Assembly (NCBI GenBank): GCA_902984215.1 | Contig: CADWAF010004273.1 | Coordinates: 1-38,598 of the forward strand | Direction: 5' to 3' | DNA length: 38,598 nucleotides | Origin: Willaertia magna | Taxonomy: Eukaryota > Heterolobosea > Eutetramitea > Acrasida > Naegleriidae | In this document: positions 18,888-29,018 of the stretch, in pieces | How the letters are laid out: each line of letters opens with the position of its first letter | How positions within the stretch are numbered: position 1 is the stretch's first letter | Notes under the pieces: model-generated | What the model was told of the DNA's origin: nothing | Database searches by the model: none | Seen by the model: only the letters and a program-made list of their open reading frames with translations | Program-made: the position numbers and the translations under genes

Positions 18888-20726
18888 ATGAGTTTAGATA
18901 ATCTACCAGAAGAATTAATTGCAAAAATTATATTCTATTTAATTCCGAAACATGGTGATGATTTAAAAACTACTAGTGTAATTTCTTTTCAGTTATTATC
19001 TTTACTTCAAACCAGTAGTTCAATAAGAAACAAGATTATAAATAATGAATACATTTATAATGGAATTATATTTGTTTTAAATGAAAATTATTTAAAAGAA
19101 TCAAATAAATTAATTTTAAATCCTTGGTTTAAAAATAGACAATTTATTAAGATGATTGAAATTAATTATTTAAATTTTTTTAAAAATAATTTATTAAAAG
19201 AATATAAAAGTGTTGAAAATTTAAAATTAATTTTAGAAAATAATCCAGAATTAAATAGGAATGAACTGGATAATATGGTTGTTTTTAATAATTTAAAAAA
19301 ACTGTTTATTAGAGCTCCTTTTTTAATTGTAAAAGAGTTTGTTGTAAAACACTTGAATTCTTTACAAGAAGTTGTAATGAATGTAATTAGATTTGATTTT
19401 TCAGATAAGAAAAAGGTCACGGATTTATTAAATATTTTACAAAAAAGAAATATTTCTTGTAAAATATATTTTGATAAATCGTTTACAAAAAGTGATATCA
19501 ATTTTATTGCAAGTGTTTCACGACAATTACCTAAATTAAGTATAAAACAATCTTTTACTATTCCTTTAAATTCTTTAATTAATTTAACAACTTTAGAATT
19601 AAATAATATTATGACAGATGACATTATTTTAAAAGACTTGCCTTTAATTAAACGTGTGAAAGTTAAAAATTGTATAAATGTTTACATTTCTAATTGTTTA
19701 CAAATTAATAAAATTAGTATGAATAATGTCAAAAAGTGCGATATTCAAAATATTAAAAAATTACAAAAATTATATTTATCACTCGTTAATCAATCAACCG
19801 TTGACATTAAAGAAGAAATTAATCTTTTAGAGTTAATTACAGAAAAGCAATTTAATATTACAGTAAACTGTCCATTTATTTATAAATTAAATTACGAAAG
19901 AAGAGGTAAATCACAAAATCATGACCTCTTTACAAATGCTTATTTTAACGTTCCCATTGTAAAATATATAAATTCTAAAACATTAACTACAACTGCGACT
20001 AAAGAATTCTTTGTAGATTGTAAAAATCATTTTAATGAAATTGAACAATTTAAAGGGTATTATCAAATTGATAAAAATGGTAATTTTAATTATATATTTA
20101 GAACATTAATTAAATTTAAAATGGATTCACCTAATAAGGAAAATAATTTTAATGAAATTAAATTAAAAATGAACAACGATTGTACAATCGTACCAGAAAG
20201 TAGTGAAATAGAAATTAAAGAAAATAATAATAATATTGTAATTACAGAATGTTGTTTTGCATATTTATATTTTGAAAATAAACAATTAAAATTAAAAGTA
20301 AATAAAGAATTTAAAACATTTACAAAGAAATTAGAATTAAAAGCAATACATTTGGAAGATAATTTAAATGATTTTATTAAATTAAAAAGTTTATCATTAA
20401 CAGATTATTCAAAATTATTAAATGGATTTATTCATTCAAATTTACAAGATTTATCACTATTTTTAGTTAAAGATTTAATTATTAATTTAAATGAATTACC
20501 TAATTTGATTCATTTTAATCTTCATGAAGGAAAAGATATTACAATAATATTAAAAGAACGAATGAATAATTTATTTTCAATTTTTATCACACAAATTGAG
20601 AATTGTAAAATCGATTTGTATTTAAATTGTCCACAATTACAAAAATTAACAATGGAACACTCAAAAACTAATTATTTAAACATTCAATACATTTATGTAC
20701 CTATTTTATATAATATTAAGGTATAA
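18888..20726 (+). CDS. F-box protein with leucine-rich-repeat-like C-terminus
   Basis: 612 aa. The N-terminus LDNLPEELIAKIIFYL followed by LLQTSSSIRNKI (about 3-52) is a good F-box, the Skp1-binding module of SCF ubiquitin ligases. The rest is a long series of strand-like hydrophobic stretches with irregular L-x-x-L-x-L and N-x-L spacing (for instance LINLTTLELNNI and LQKLTMEHS), as in degenerate LRR substrate domains of amoebal F-box families. No TM or signal peptide. It lies 51 nt before the F-box-GTPase gene on the same strand. Substrate unknown. Confidence 0.8.
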   Translation: MSLDNLPEELIAKIIFYLIPKHGDDLKTTSVISFQLLSLLQTSSSIRNKIINNEYIYNGIIFVLNENYLKESNKLILNPWFKNRQFIKMIEINYLNFFKNNLLKEYKSVENLKLILENNPELNRNELDNMVVFNNLKKLFIRAPFLIVKEFVVKHLNSLQEVVMNVIRFDFSDKKKVTDLLNILQKRNISCKIYFDKSFTKSDINFIASVSRQLPKLSIKQSFTIPLNSLINLTTLELNNIMTDDIILKDLPLIKRVKVKNCINVYISNCLQINKISMNNVKKCDIQNIKKLQKLYLSLVNQSTVDIKEEINLLELITEKQFNITVNCPFIYKLNYERRGKSQNHDLFTNAYFNVPIVKYINSKTLTTTATKEFFVDCKNHFNEIEQFKGYYQIDKNGNFNYIFRTLIKFKMDSPNKENNFNEIKLKMNNDCTIVPESSEIEIKENNNNIVITECCFAYLYFENKQLKLKVNKEFKTFTKKLELKAIHLEDNLNDFIKLKSLSLTDYSKLLNGFIHSNLQDLSLFLVKDLIINLNELPNLIHFNLHEGKDITIILKERMNNLFSIFITQIENCKIDLYLNCPQLQKLTMEHSKTNYLNIQYIYVPILYNIKV

Positions 20727-20777
20727 TTACAAAACCAAACGTCAATAAAACTAAATTTTGTAAAATATCACAAAAAA

Positions 20778-21884
20778 ATGGGTCAATTGTCATGCTGCTC
20801 TTTAGATAACAATTATCAAAATGAAACAATTCCGATTCTTCGTAAAAATCGAATGATTAATTCACCAAAACAAACGTTTTTTGAAAAGGATGAAATTGAT
20901 AAGTTAATTGGAAATGAGTTAATGGAATGCGATGTCAATAAAACTTTACAATTAAAAATAATTAATGATTATAAAAATAATTTTTTAAAATTAAATAATA
21001 TTTATTTAAGTGAAGAAATTGTCCTTTTAATTTTTAGTTATTTATCAATGAAAGATATATTAAATTTATCAATTTTAAATAGGTCATTTAAAAGATATTG
21101 GACTCGTCATCCTTTAATTTGGAATAATTTTAGTTTAAAATTTGGATTTTATTGTAAAGATATAAGCACAGTACAAAATGTAATTGATTATGTATTTAAA
21201 CCAAATTATTTATTAAAACAATCTTTTACAAAAATTACAAAAGTCTCAACCAAACATACATTTAAAATTGTGATTTGTGGAGATACATTTATTGGAAAAT
21301 CTACTTTGATTAATTCGGTTTTAAATAATGTTTACAATAAAAATAATGAAAAGACAGTTGGCTTGCAATATTTTCCACTTTTTTTACAACACAACAACAA
21401 CAGTGAAACTAAGATGCGATTAGATTTATGGGATTTTAGTGGAGATTTAAAATTTTATCCAATATTTCCTTTAGCTGCTAGGGATAGTAGAGGAATGATG
21501 GTTTGTTTTGATTTGTCCAATGAAATGAGTTTTGACAGGATGGAAATAATATTTTACGATTATGTGAAAACCTATTTAAGTAAAAGAGTTAATAGTACTT
21601 TAAATGAAAAGATTAAGAAAGATAGGAAAGTAATTTGCATTATTGGATTAAAATTTGATTGCATTACAAAAAGAAATAAATCATTAGATAAAAAAGTAAA
21701 TACTTTATTAAAGAAAATTTTAGGGGAAGGAGATGTAATGTTTAAAGATTTATTTGTTCAATATTTTGAAGTTAGTTCTAAAGATAATTTAAACGTTGAA
21801 ATTCCTTTTTATTTTATGGCTTATAAATTGTTATGTATAATGAAACAAGAAGAAGAGGTAGTGTATGATGATATCGTTTATTGA
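20778..21884 (+). CDS. F-box plus Ras-like GTPase fusion with N-terminal lipidation motif
   Basis: 368 aa. MGQLSCC at the start fits N-myristoylation of Gly2 plus palmitoylation of the Cys pair. Residues 74-118 (YLSEEIVLLIFSYLSMKDIL to RHPLIWNNF) are an F-box. A small GTPase domain follows: P-loop GDTFIGKST (168-176), a switch I Thr near 193, DLWDFSGD (216-223, G3 with Gly222), then EVSSKDN (331-337) as G5. The G4 motif NKxD is replaced by LKFD (291-294), so base specificity may be altered. This is a membrane-tethered F-box with a GTPase switch, an unusual combination. A decayed copy lies at 1804-2285. No frameshifts seen here. Confidence 0.85.
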   Translation: MGQLSCCSLDNNYQNETIPILRKNRMINSPKQTFFEKDEIDKLIGNELMECDVNKTLQLKIINDYKNNFLKLNNIYLSEEIVLLIFSYLSMKDILNLSILNRSFKRYWTRHPLIWNNFSLKFGFYCKDISTVQNVIDYVFKPNYLLKQSFTKITKVSTKHTFKIVICGDTFIGKSTLINSVLNNVYNKNNEKTVGLQYFPLFLQHNNNSETKMRLDLWDFSGDLKFYPIFPLAARDSRGMMVCFDLSNEMSFDRMEIIFYDYVKTYLSKRVNSTLNEKIKKDRKVICIIGLKFDCITKRNKSLDKKVNTLLKKILGEGDVMFKDLFVQYFEVSSKDNLNVEIPFYFMAYKLLCIMKQEEEVVYDDIVY

Positions 21885-21936
21885 TTTTGCTGTTTTTTGT
21901 GAATTATATTTTAATAATTGTTTACAAAATGTTACA

Positions 21937-22998
21937 TTATTTTAAGTATTGTTTTAAAATGTAATTACAGTGCAAGGAAAGTTCTTTTAATTCTTCTTTT
22001 GTAAATTCTGAATAAAATAATTTAATTGAGTGCGGAACTAGTTTTACAATTTGTAATAACGTTTCCTTTGAAAACTTTGAAATATAATTATTGTAATGTT
22101 TAATTAACATAAATGGCCAATGATTATCTAATTTTGAATGTTTTAAAATATTTAAAACAAATTCTTCAACTTTAAATAATTCAGATTTAAACCAAAAAAT
22201 ATCTTTTTTTGTAATCTCTTTAAACAGTAGATCCATATTTAAATTTTGTTCTTTAAACAAGTCATAAAATACTTTACAATATTTGTTTATTTTCATTCCA
22301 AAAATAATTAATTTAACATTTTTAAATAAACTTTTTGGAAATATTTTATATAAACTATTATCCTTTAATAAAATCTTTCTTAGTAAATAGTATTCTCTAA
22401 TATTTGAAATGTTATCCATGTCACAATTTAAAATACTGCAACATGCTAATTCAAATAAATTTGAATTCTCTTTTAATTCGTCTGAAGCATATTGCAAACG
22501 ACGATAATTTAAAGAAACTAAATATTTCATAATGTTATAATCATTGAAATGAATATTAGGAAAGTAATTTTCTTCAAAATATTTATAACGATAATAATCT
22601 GAAATAAAGACATGTTTATATTTATAACTTTTTATATAATTTAAAGTAATTTCACTATTTAATTTCCATTCTTGTGGAAATGATTTGTAAAATTCTGTTT
22701 CGATTTGGAATGCTTTTGTAAAGTAATATCCAATATCAATATCTTTAAAATTTGATATCATTTCTTCACGTTTAGAGGAAAAAATATTTAATATTTCTTT
22801 TAATTTTATTTTATTTTCTTCAAATTGTTTTAATCGTTGTGATTTTTTAATATAATTATTTATTTCCGAATTGACAATACATAAATTTAAAAAGTCAATA
22901 ATATTTAAATAATTAAAAATATTATCTAAAATTAATTCATCAAATATAAATTCAATTCCACAGACATTTACTGAAATTATAGTGTTTGTTGTTGACAT
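21937..22998 (-). CDS. F-box-like protein (intact family member)
   Basis: 353 aa from ATG at 22998 (MSTTNTIISV, matching MSTIISV in the pseudogene copies). The only upstream in-frame codons begin at a TTG, so the ATG is preferred. FIFDELILDNIFNYLNIIDFLNL with CIVNSEINN is an F-box-like helix bundle near the N-terminus (about 17-50). It is followed by KSQRLKQFEENKIKL and a helical C-terminal domain (SNLFELACCSILNCDMDNI, KDIFWFKSELF, HWPFMLIKHYNN). It is the complete version of the pseudogenes at 17791, 22999-23455 and 37999. It is convergent with the F-box-GTPase gene, 52 nt apart. Confidence 0.85.
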   Translation of the reverse strand: MSTTNTIISVNVCGIEFIFDELILDNIFNYLNIIDFLNLCIVNSEINNYIKKSQRLKQFEENKIKLKEILNIFSSKREEMISNFKDIDIGYYFTKAFQIETEFYKSFPQEWKLNSEITLNYIKSYKYKHVFISDYYRYKYFEENYFPNIHFNDYNIMKYLVSLNYRRLQYASDELKENSNLFELACCSILNCDMDNISNIREYYLLRKILLKDNSLYKIFPKSLFKNVKLIIFGMKINKYCKVFYDLFKEQNLNMDLLFKEITKKDIFWFKSELFKVEEFVLNILKHSKLDNHWPFMLIKHYNNYISKFSKETLLQIVKLVPHSIKLFYSEFTKEELKELSLHCNYILKQYLK

Positions 22999-23034
22999 TT
23001 TTTTGTTGGTAAACAATTCTTTGGTTTACAAAAG

Positions 23035-23455
23035 ATTTTTTCTTGTAGTTTTTAAAACTGTCTACAAAAAACTTATCAGTACAAAAATATAACCATTTGT
23101 TTTTTAAATTATTTAAATAATTTAAAGTAATCTCACTATTTAATTTCCATTCTTGTGGAAATAAATTATAAACTTCTCTAAATGTCTTTTTGAATTGAAA
23201 TTGTTTTGTAACGTAATATCCAATGTCCATATTATTTTCTACTGCTATAATGGACAAAAATGTTGTTTCATTGTTTAAATTATTTAGTTTAATTCTAGTT
23301 TCTTCGAATTGTTTGAAACGAAATATAATTATTAATTTCCGAATTGACCATAGAAAAACGAAGAAAGTCAACAATGCTTAAAAAATTAAAGATACTATCT
23401 AATATTAATTCGTCAAATATATATTTCTTTCCATCAGAGAAACTATTGTGCTCAT
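23035..23455 (-). pseudogene. 5' fragment of the F-box-like gene
   Basis: On the minus strand, ATG at 23455 and MSTIVS match the family start, but a short deletion (about 7 nt, in the SVTVDG region) breaks the frame. A further shift occurs near NSEINNYI. Then RFKQFEETRIKLNN, DIGYYVTKQF and FPQEWKLNSEITLNYL follow in a third frame before similarity ends at about 23035. It lies immediately upstream of the intact copy on the same strand, so it is the remnant of a partial tandem duplication. Confidence 0.75.
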
Positions 23456-23481
23456 TGTTGTTAATTTTTTTACTGTTGCTC

Positions 23482-23538
23482 TTCGAAATTCAAAACTTGT
23501 TCGAAATTCAAATAAACTGATGACAAAACTGATGACAA
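23482..23538. repeat. Two pairs of 13-bp direct repeats upstream of the DUF917 gene
   Basis: TTCGAAATTCAAA occurs at 23482-23494 and 23500-23512; AAACTGATGACAA occurs at 23514-23526 and 23526-23538. They lie about 240 nt before the next ATG. They may be promoter elements or replication slippage. The rest of 23456-23775 shows no gene. Confidence 0.6.
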
Positions 23539-23775
23539 GTTCTGAACCACACAAATTATTTACAATTTATTTTGTGTCTTTCGTTCGTTTACAACGCCAG
23601 TAAATAATTAATTTAGAACATTCAATACATTTAAATCAAATAAATATTATAAATAAGGAAAATAACAAAATCTCACACAAATAACAAACCGTTCCCAACC
23701 ACTTTCCTTCTTCGCAGTTAACAGTCAGTTTAATTCCACAAAAAAAAATACTATTCACACAACTGTATCACAACA

Positions 23776-25039
23776 ATGGTCGTAACCTATAAGATAGATA
23801 TCGATAAACTTACTAAGATTATGCAAGGAGCAGCCTTAATGGGTGCAGGAGGTATGTTATTGGTGAAATAATAATTATTGTTAACATTATCTTTGTTTTT
23901 TAAGGCGGTGGTGGTATTAGTATTGGTGCCAAGTTAGTACAATACATGAAAGATCAAGGGATGATTGAAAAGATTACACTTATTGATGCAAATGAAGTTC
24001 CTGAAACATATCATGGAGTTGTTGTTGCTGATATGGGATCTCCTGCAAAGTTTAATGATTCCAGTAACTTTGGTATTGCTACTTTAGCATTTAGTGCTAT
24101 CCAAAATTATGTAGAAAAGACAGGTGGAAGTGTTGACTTTGTTGTTCCTATTGAAGTTGGACCAATTAATTCTTTAGTACCAATGATTGTTTCTGCTGTT
24201 AAGGTAAGTAACTTTAGCACTAATTCTTCTTTAACATAGCTATTTAGGGAATTCCTTGCTTATTATCGGATGGAGCTGGAAGAGCAATTCCAACTTTAAC
24301 TCTGTCTACATTTAGTGCAAATAATATCTCATGTAATCCTTCTTTCTTGACAGATAACAACAATGAATCATTAGCATTGATGGTAGATACTCCAGATAAA
24401 GTTGAATCCTTAGCTAGACCAATAATTTCTTCTCCTGAATTCAACAGTGTTGCAGGACTTGCTCTTTGGTACATGACAGCACAACAAATGAAACAAAGTA
24501 TTATTCCTGGAGGAATGCTTATTTCATTGGCAGTTGGTTATTTATGTGAACAAGCTCAAGCAACTCAAGATCCAGTCACTTTCATGCTCAACAATCTCCC
24601 TCACTCCAAATTATTGGCAAGAGGTAAATATACTCAAATTCAATCAACTAGTGGAGGATTTGACTTGGGAAGAGTAGAAGTAAATATGGGAAATGGAAGC
24701 AAGTTAATTGTTTACAATCAAAACGAAAATCTATTTGCTTTTAGATCTGACAGTGGTGCTGTGGTTGCAACAGCTCCAGAATGCATTTCATTCTTAAGAT
24801 GTTCTGATGGTCATCCTTTAACCAATGCTGATATTTCAAACTCTGATGAAGAATTAGCTGTTGTCTTAGTACCTGGACCAGCTCAATTAATCTATAACCC
24901 TTCTTTAGTTGGTATCATGCAATCCATTACTACTGGATTAGGATATGGTGGTAACATCTCTCCAGCATTCACTGAAGATGAAAGAAGAGAATACTTCGAC
25001 TCTTTAATTGGCTTAGGATACAAACTCCTTTCAGCATAA
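23776..25039 (+). CDS. DUF917 family protein (two introns)
   Basis: Exons 23776-23851, 23905-24203 and 24248-25039; introns of 53 and 44 nt (GTATGT..TTAAG, GTAAGT..TTTAG) restore one 388-aa frame. Family features run in order: a glycine-rich GAGGGGG near residue 25, VADMGSP, a PIEVGPINSLVP segment, GIPCLLSDGAGRAIPTL, the middle MKQSIIPGGMLISLAVGY, LLARGKYTQIQSTSGGFDLG, and a C-terminal VVLVPGPAQL. DUF917 members are mostly bacterial and archaeal, often encoded near hydantoinase or nucleoside transport genes; the biochemical role is not settled. Its presence with spliceosomal introns indicates a long-resident eukaryotic gene, possibly acquired from bacteria. Confidence 0.85.
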
Positions 25040-25197
25040 AACAATGAGTAATTTTGAAATAAAAATTTTGACAAAGATACTAAGGCTTTCTAAATTTAAC
25101 TTTGAACGTTCTAAAGACTTGCATTATTTTCTTAATTAATATCCAAGGGTAACAACAATTATGTAAGGATTATTATAATAATATTATGTACAAGGTT

Positions 25198-27241
25198 TTA
25201 TTTAAAAGTATTAGTGGATGGTTCGAAATAATGAAAAGTAGAATTGTGATTCATATTATTTGTAGATTGCATTTTACCATTATTTCTTTGTTGCTCAATA
25301 ATTCTTGGAGATACGAGTGTTTCTATGTTAGATGGATATCTTTGGTTCTGATGATTATTATTATTCAGGTGAGTATTGGTATTATTATTAATATGGTTAC
25401 TATTATTGTTGCCTCCTAAAAAAATTGTTTGGTTTGAGTTGTAATTATTATTGCTTGAATATAAGGATGTTGGACAACTGTTGTTTCTGTAATGTACATA
25501 ATGACCATTGTTATTGTTACTACTAAGGCTATGACCATTGTTGCTAATTATTGGAAAATTATGGTTATTTAAGTTTGAATTACTATCCGATAAAGTAGAA
25601 ATAATATTAGGATTGTTTTGATGATGGTACGAATCATTATGATTTCCACCATAAAACACTGAATCACTAGTCATACTTCTACGATGAACATAATTAGGAT
25701 GATCTATTGTTCTTGGAGAAACTTGGTGCATTGTATATCTAGGTGTCCCTGAACTGGAGTCACTTATAGTTCTTGGACTTAAACTTTCCATAGATAAATC
25801 ACTTCTAGGACTATACAAACTTGAAACGCTACGAGGGGAAATATCACTTCTAGGACTTGTAAATGTATTGTTATTACTCATATTGTTCATATTATTATTG
25901 TTGTTGTAGTAATTATGTTGTTGTTGATGATGATTTTGTTGAAGTGAAGGAGTTCCTCTTGGAGAAACACTAGAAAGTAAATAAGGATTAGGTGATGATA
26001 AATTATTATTACTACTTAAAGAATGTTGAATATCATATAAAGAAGGAAAAGCTGGTTGTTGTTCTTTTTGTTCATATTGAATCATTATTGGAGGTACTTG
26101 TTGTGTTTCAATTGGCATTTGAAGAAGTGCTGATGGAGGAGGAAGATATATTTGACTTGCGTTCTCATCCATAGAAGAAGAATTAGATGAAGATGATGAA
26201 AGTGAATTTGATCTAGCATTAGTTGGAATCGTAGTATTGTTATAATTATTACCATAATTATTATTTGTAAAAGCATCTCTTGGTGTGGTTGGCAAACTTA
26301 CGAATCCAGTGTTGTTATTATTGTCTAATCTATAGGCATCTAATCCCCCAAAGTTGAATTGAGTAACATTTGCTGTTGAATTTGGATTTCTTGGAGAAAC
26401 CATGGATAACATTCTATGCCTATTATTCCTTGGTGACCTTGGTGAAAATATACTGCGTTCTGACTTTTGGTGATAATTTGAGTGACTGTTAAGATGGTGT
26501 TCTTCTTCCATAGTATCCATAGTATTATTGCTTTGCATTGGATTAATTGTTTGAATGCAAGGAATTGGTAAATGATTATTATTAATTACTGTATTAGACC
26601 TTGGTGAAGTTTTTAAACTACTAACATTACTCATACTGTCATTTGTGGATTGGTCATGTACAGAGAATTGTCTACTAGAAAAAGTATCTGACATGTTCAT
26701 TTGCTCCTTTTGACTATTGTTAGGACTGTTAGAGAGAAAGTGGTGTATCCAGTAACGTTTTGTAAGGATTCGTTTCTTTCTAACAGTAGATTTACATGAA
26801 TCATCAAGTCCTAGTTTTTTACATCGTTCACAAGGTCTTTCTCCAGAACACGCTTTATGAGCTTTCCTACAATTTGTACAAGCATAATTCGTCCTTCTAT
26901 TATTATTGTTACTTGTTGTTGGGGTAAACTCTGTTTGTTCTACTGCGTTACTATTAGTCTTAATATTCATTGTCTGTTGTTGGTTAGACAATTCAATTGT
27001 TGGTATCGGTATTGAAGAAGGTTGAAAGTTTTGTCCCACCGATGATCTTTTTAAAAAAAAGAACGAATCATTAATTTAGAAATTTAAATGATATTATATA
27101 CAACAATGTTACTTACTTATTATTCGACAGGATTACATCTAATATGCTTCCTCTATTATTTCCCACTTGATTCGTTTGTGACATTGGGTTGCCAACAATG
27201 TTCGAATCGCTTCCATGAAAATTTGTATTTTGGTGATTCAT
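25198..27241 (-). CDS. Zn2Cys6 transcription factor, Asn/Ser-rich with S/T-P-R motif array
   Basis: Exon 1 runs from ATG at 27241 to 27117. A 70-nt intron (27047-27116, GTAAGT..AAAAG) follows, then exon 2 from 27046 to 25198; 657 aa. The zinc cluster is C-x2-C-x6-C-x5-C-x2-C-x8-C (residues about 98-126, YACTNCRKAHKAC onward), with the basic linker KKRILTKR after it. This is the Gal4-type binuclear cluster known from fungi and amoebae. The remaining about 500 residues are Asn/Ser/Gln-rich and hold about 13 S/T-P-R sites (TSPRS, VSPRN, SPRSV and similar), candidates for proline-directed kinases. No Fungal_trans domain is visible. It is divergent from the next gene across 294 nt without an ORF. 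Confidence 0.85.
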
Positions 27242-27535
27242 TTATTATTTTTTTATTTTTCTGACAAAATTATTGAAAATTGACGGTGATTTCCAGTTCT
27301 CCTAGCGGGCATAATTTATGCAGATTTCGACCTTAATTTGCCAAGTGGTTGTTGCCTCAACACGGAAAATCGTAACCTCAAAAGATTTATTCATATTTTG
27401 TTTGTAAAAGTGAATTTGGAGGTGTTGGTTTATGGCAAGAAAGCCTTCAGCTTTTATAATTGTTAAGCCCTTCGCACGTACAGTTCAAGTAAAAAATGAC
27501 GTAAAAACAGTCAAAGGTATTTAACATTCAAAAAA

Positions 27536-28186
27536 ATGAGTGAAAGTGGAGAAAGTGTTGCCGAAAGGAGCAATGGATTAGAAAATGAAGATAATGTTAA
27601 AAAACGTAAGATTGGTGGTATTGCCGCTTATCTAGAACAAAACCCACAATCACACAATGAAAAACCTACAAAGAAACGAACAAATCATGGAAATCTTTTT
27701 GCAAATAGAGAAGAGTCATCTTTTTCAATTTCCGATAAATTACTTGTTGAAGATGACGAGGAAGAAACAACCATTAGAAAAACATATAATGACACACCCA
27801 CAACCTCAACTTTTAATATTCCAATTAAATTGTCAAAAGAAAATTTAGATAAACAAATAGAATCAATAATTTCATGTGATAAAGATAGTATACCCAAAGG
27901 TTGGGATCCAATAATATTTAAAGAAAAATTAGGTTTTGAATCTCCAATATTTCCTCTAGTTCCAACTTTAATTGCTAAAGGAATTTATGAAAGAAGATCT
28001 AAATATCTAAAGAATAATAAATATGACATACCTCCACATGTATTAGAGCAATGTATCTATAAAGATGTTGGGATGATAGGTTCTACTTTTTGTAGAGGAT
28101 CAAATGGTGGTACAAAACAATTCTTTGCAAAGAAATTGAGAGATAACTTACAAGAAATGAGAAGTATTTACAAAAAAGAAAAATAA
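27536..28186 (+). CDS. Hypothetical acidic/basic nuclear-type protein
   Basis: 216 aa; ATG in an A-run context. The N-terminal half is hydrophilic and probably disordered, with a basic KKRKIGG and KKRT patch (nuclear localisation-like). The C-terminal half looks folded: IPKGWDPIIFKEKLGFESPIFPLVPTLIAKGIYERR, then YDIPPHVLEQCIYKD and a Gly-rich loop. No TM, signal peptide or catalytic motif was recognised. It is convergent with the following gene, with stop codons 36 nt apart. Function not recognised. Confidence 0.7.
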   Translation: MSESGESVAERSNGLENEDNVKKRKIGGIAAYLEQNPQSHNEKPTKKRTNHGNLFANREESSFSISDKLLVEDDEEETTIRKTYNDTPTTSTFNIPIKLSKENLDKQIESIISCDKDSIPKGWDPIIFKEKLGFESPIFPLVPTLIAKGIYERRSKYLKNNKYDIPPHVLEQCIYKDVGMIGSTFCRGSNGGTKQFFAKKLRDNLQEMRSIYKKEK

Positions 28187-28221
28187 ATTTATATACAAGA
28201 TTTTGATTAGAATATTTGTTA

Positions 28222-28917
28222 CTACTCCTTAGGTAAATTAGTTTCTTCGTTCTTTTTTTCTTCGAGCTCTTCATTTTCCTCTTCCTCTTCTTCTTCTTCA
28301 TCGCCATCCTCATCTCCAAACACAACAGATTTGAGGCAAGTAATCAATCCAACATTGAGGTGGAACGTTGTAAACCCAAAAACAACAGAAACTCCCCAAA
28401 TGAGCCAACCTCCAATTACATATCCGAGGGCTTTATTATATAGGTCAGGATTAGCAACCCTGCAATTAAGTTTTGATGTATACGTTAGTAGAGTAATGTA
28501 AGCAAATAAAAGGGTTGAACCTAGGGCAGCTTTGCCTAATAGGAATAATGAACTAATTATATTCTTTTTAGGTTTAGTCTTAGCGGAATAATAAAGTATT
28601 TCAAATGTAAATACAGATATATGTACAAAAGAAAGGGCTGCACTAACCATCTCAATGATGGCAATAACTACCATTAAATTATTAAGATAAATATTTAAAC
28701 ATTCCTTATTGTTTCCTAATTTTGAGGCATTACTATTTGTTGAAGCATAAATTCCAAATCCCCAAGCTCCTACAGCAATATTTAATATAAGAGATAAAAC
28801 CGAAAATAGCATCGTTAAATAAAAGAAAATCTTATCTTTCCTCTCAAACTTCTTCCATCCAACCTTTAACCTCTCTTTCAATGGAGCTTTTGGTTTTTTC
28901 TCTTTCTTCTTTGCCAT
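28222..28917 (-). CDS. Four-TM membrane protein with acidic C-terminal tail
   Basis: 231 aa; ATG at 28917. A Lys-rich N-terminus (1-29) is followed by four hydrophobic segments at about 30-57, 81-107, 120-146 and 163-190, and then a tail of almost pure Glu/Asp (about 202-221) ending EETNLPKE. Two Cys in loops (73 and 142) could pair in the lumen or outside. The topology predicts both ends cytosolic. It is not similar to the other four-TM family in this window. The clustered charge at both ends suggests an internal membrane protein; no family recognised. Confidence 0.75.
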   Translation of the reverse strand: MAKKKEKKPKAPLKERLKVGWKKFERKDKIFFYLTMLFSVLSLILNIAVGAWGFGIYASTNSNASKLGNNKECLNIYLNNLMVVIAIIEMVSAALSFVHISVFTFEILYYSAKTKPKKNIISSLFLLGKAALGSTLLFAYITLLTYTSKLNCRVANPDLYNKALGYVIGGWLIWGVSVVFGFTTFHLNVGLITCLKSVVFGDEDGDEEEEEEEENEELEEKKNEETNLPKE

Positions 28918-29018
28918 TTTTTCTCTAACTTTTTTTTTTCGTAGAGGCTGCTCTACGATTATTCAATAATCCCAGCAGTAGTAGTTCAGCGTCATAGTTT
29001 AGAACTTGGCGCTAAAAC

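Noticed and set aside
19166..19624. 152-aa minus-strand frame inside the F-box/LRR gene
   Set aside because: Shadow of the 612-aa gene; no protein-like motif of its own.
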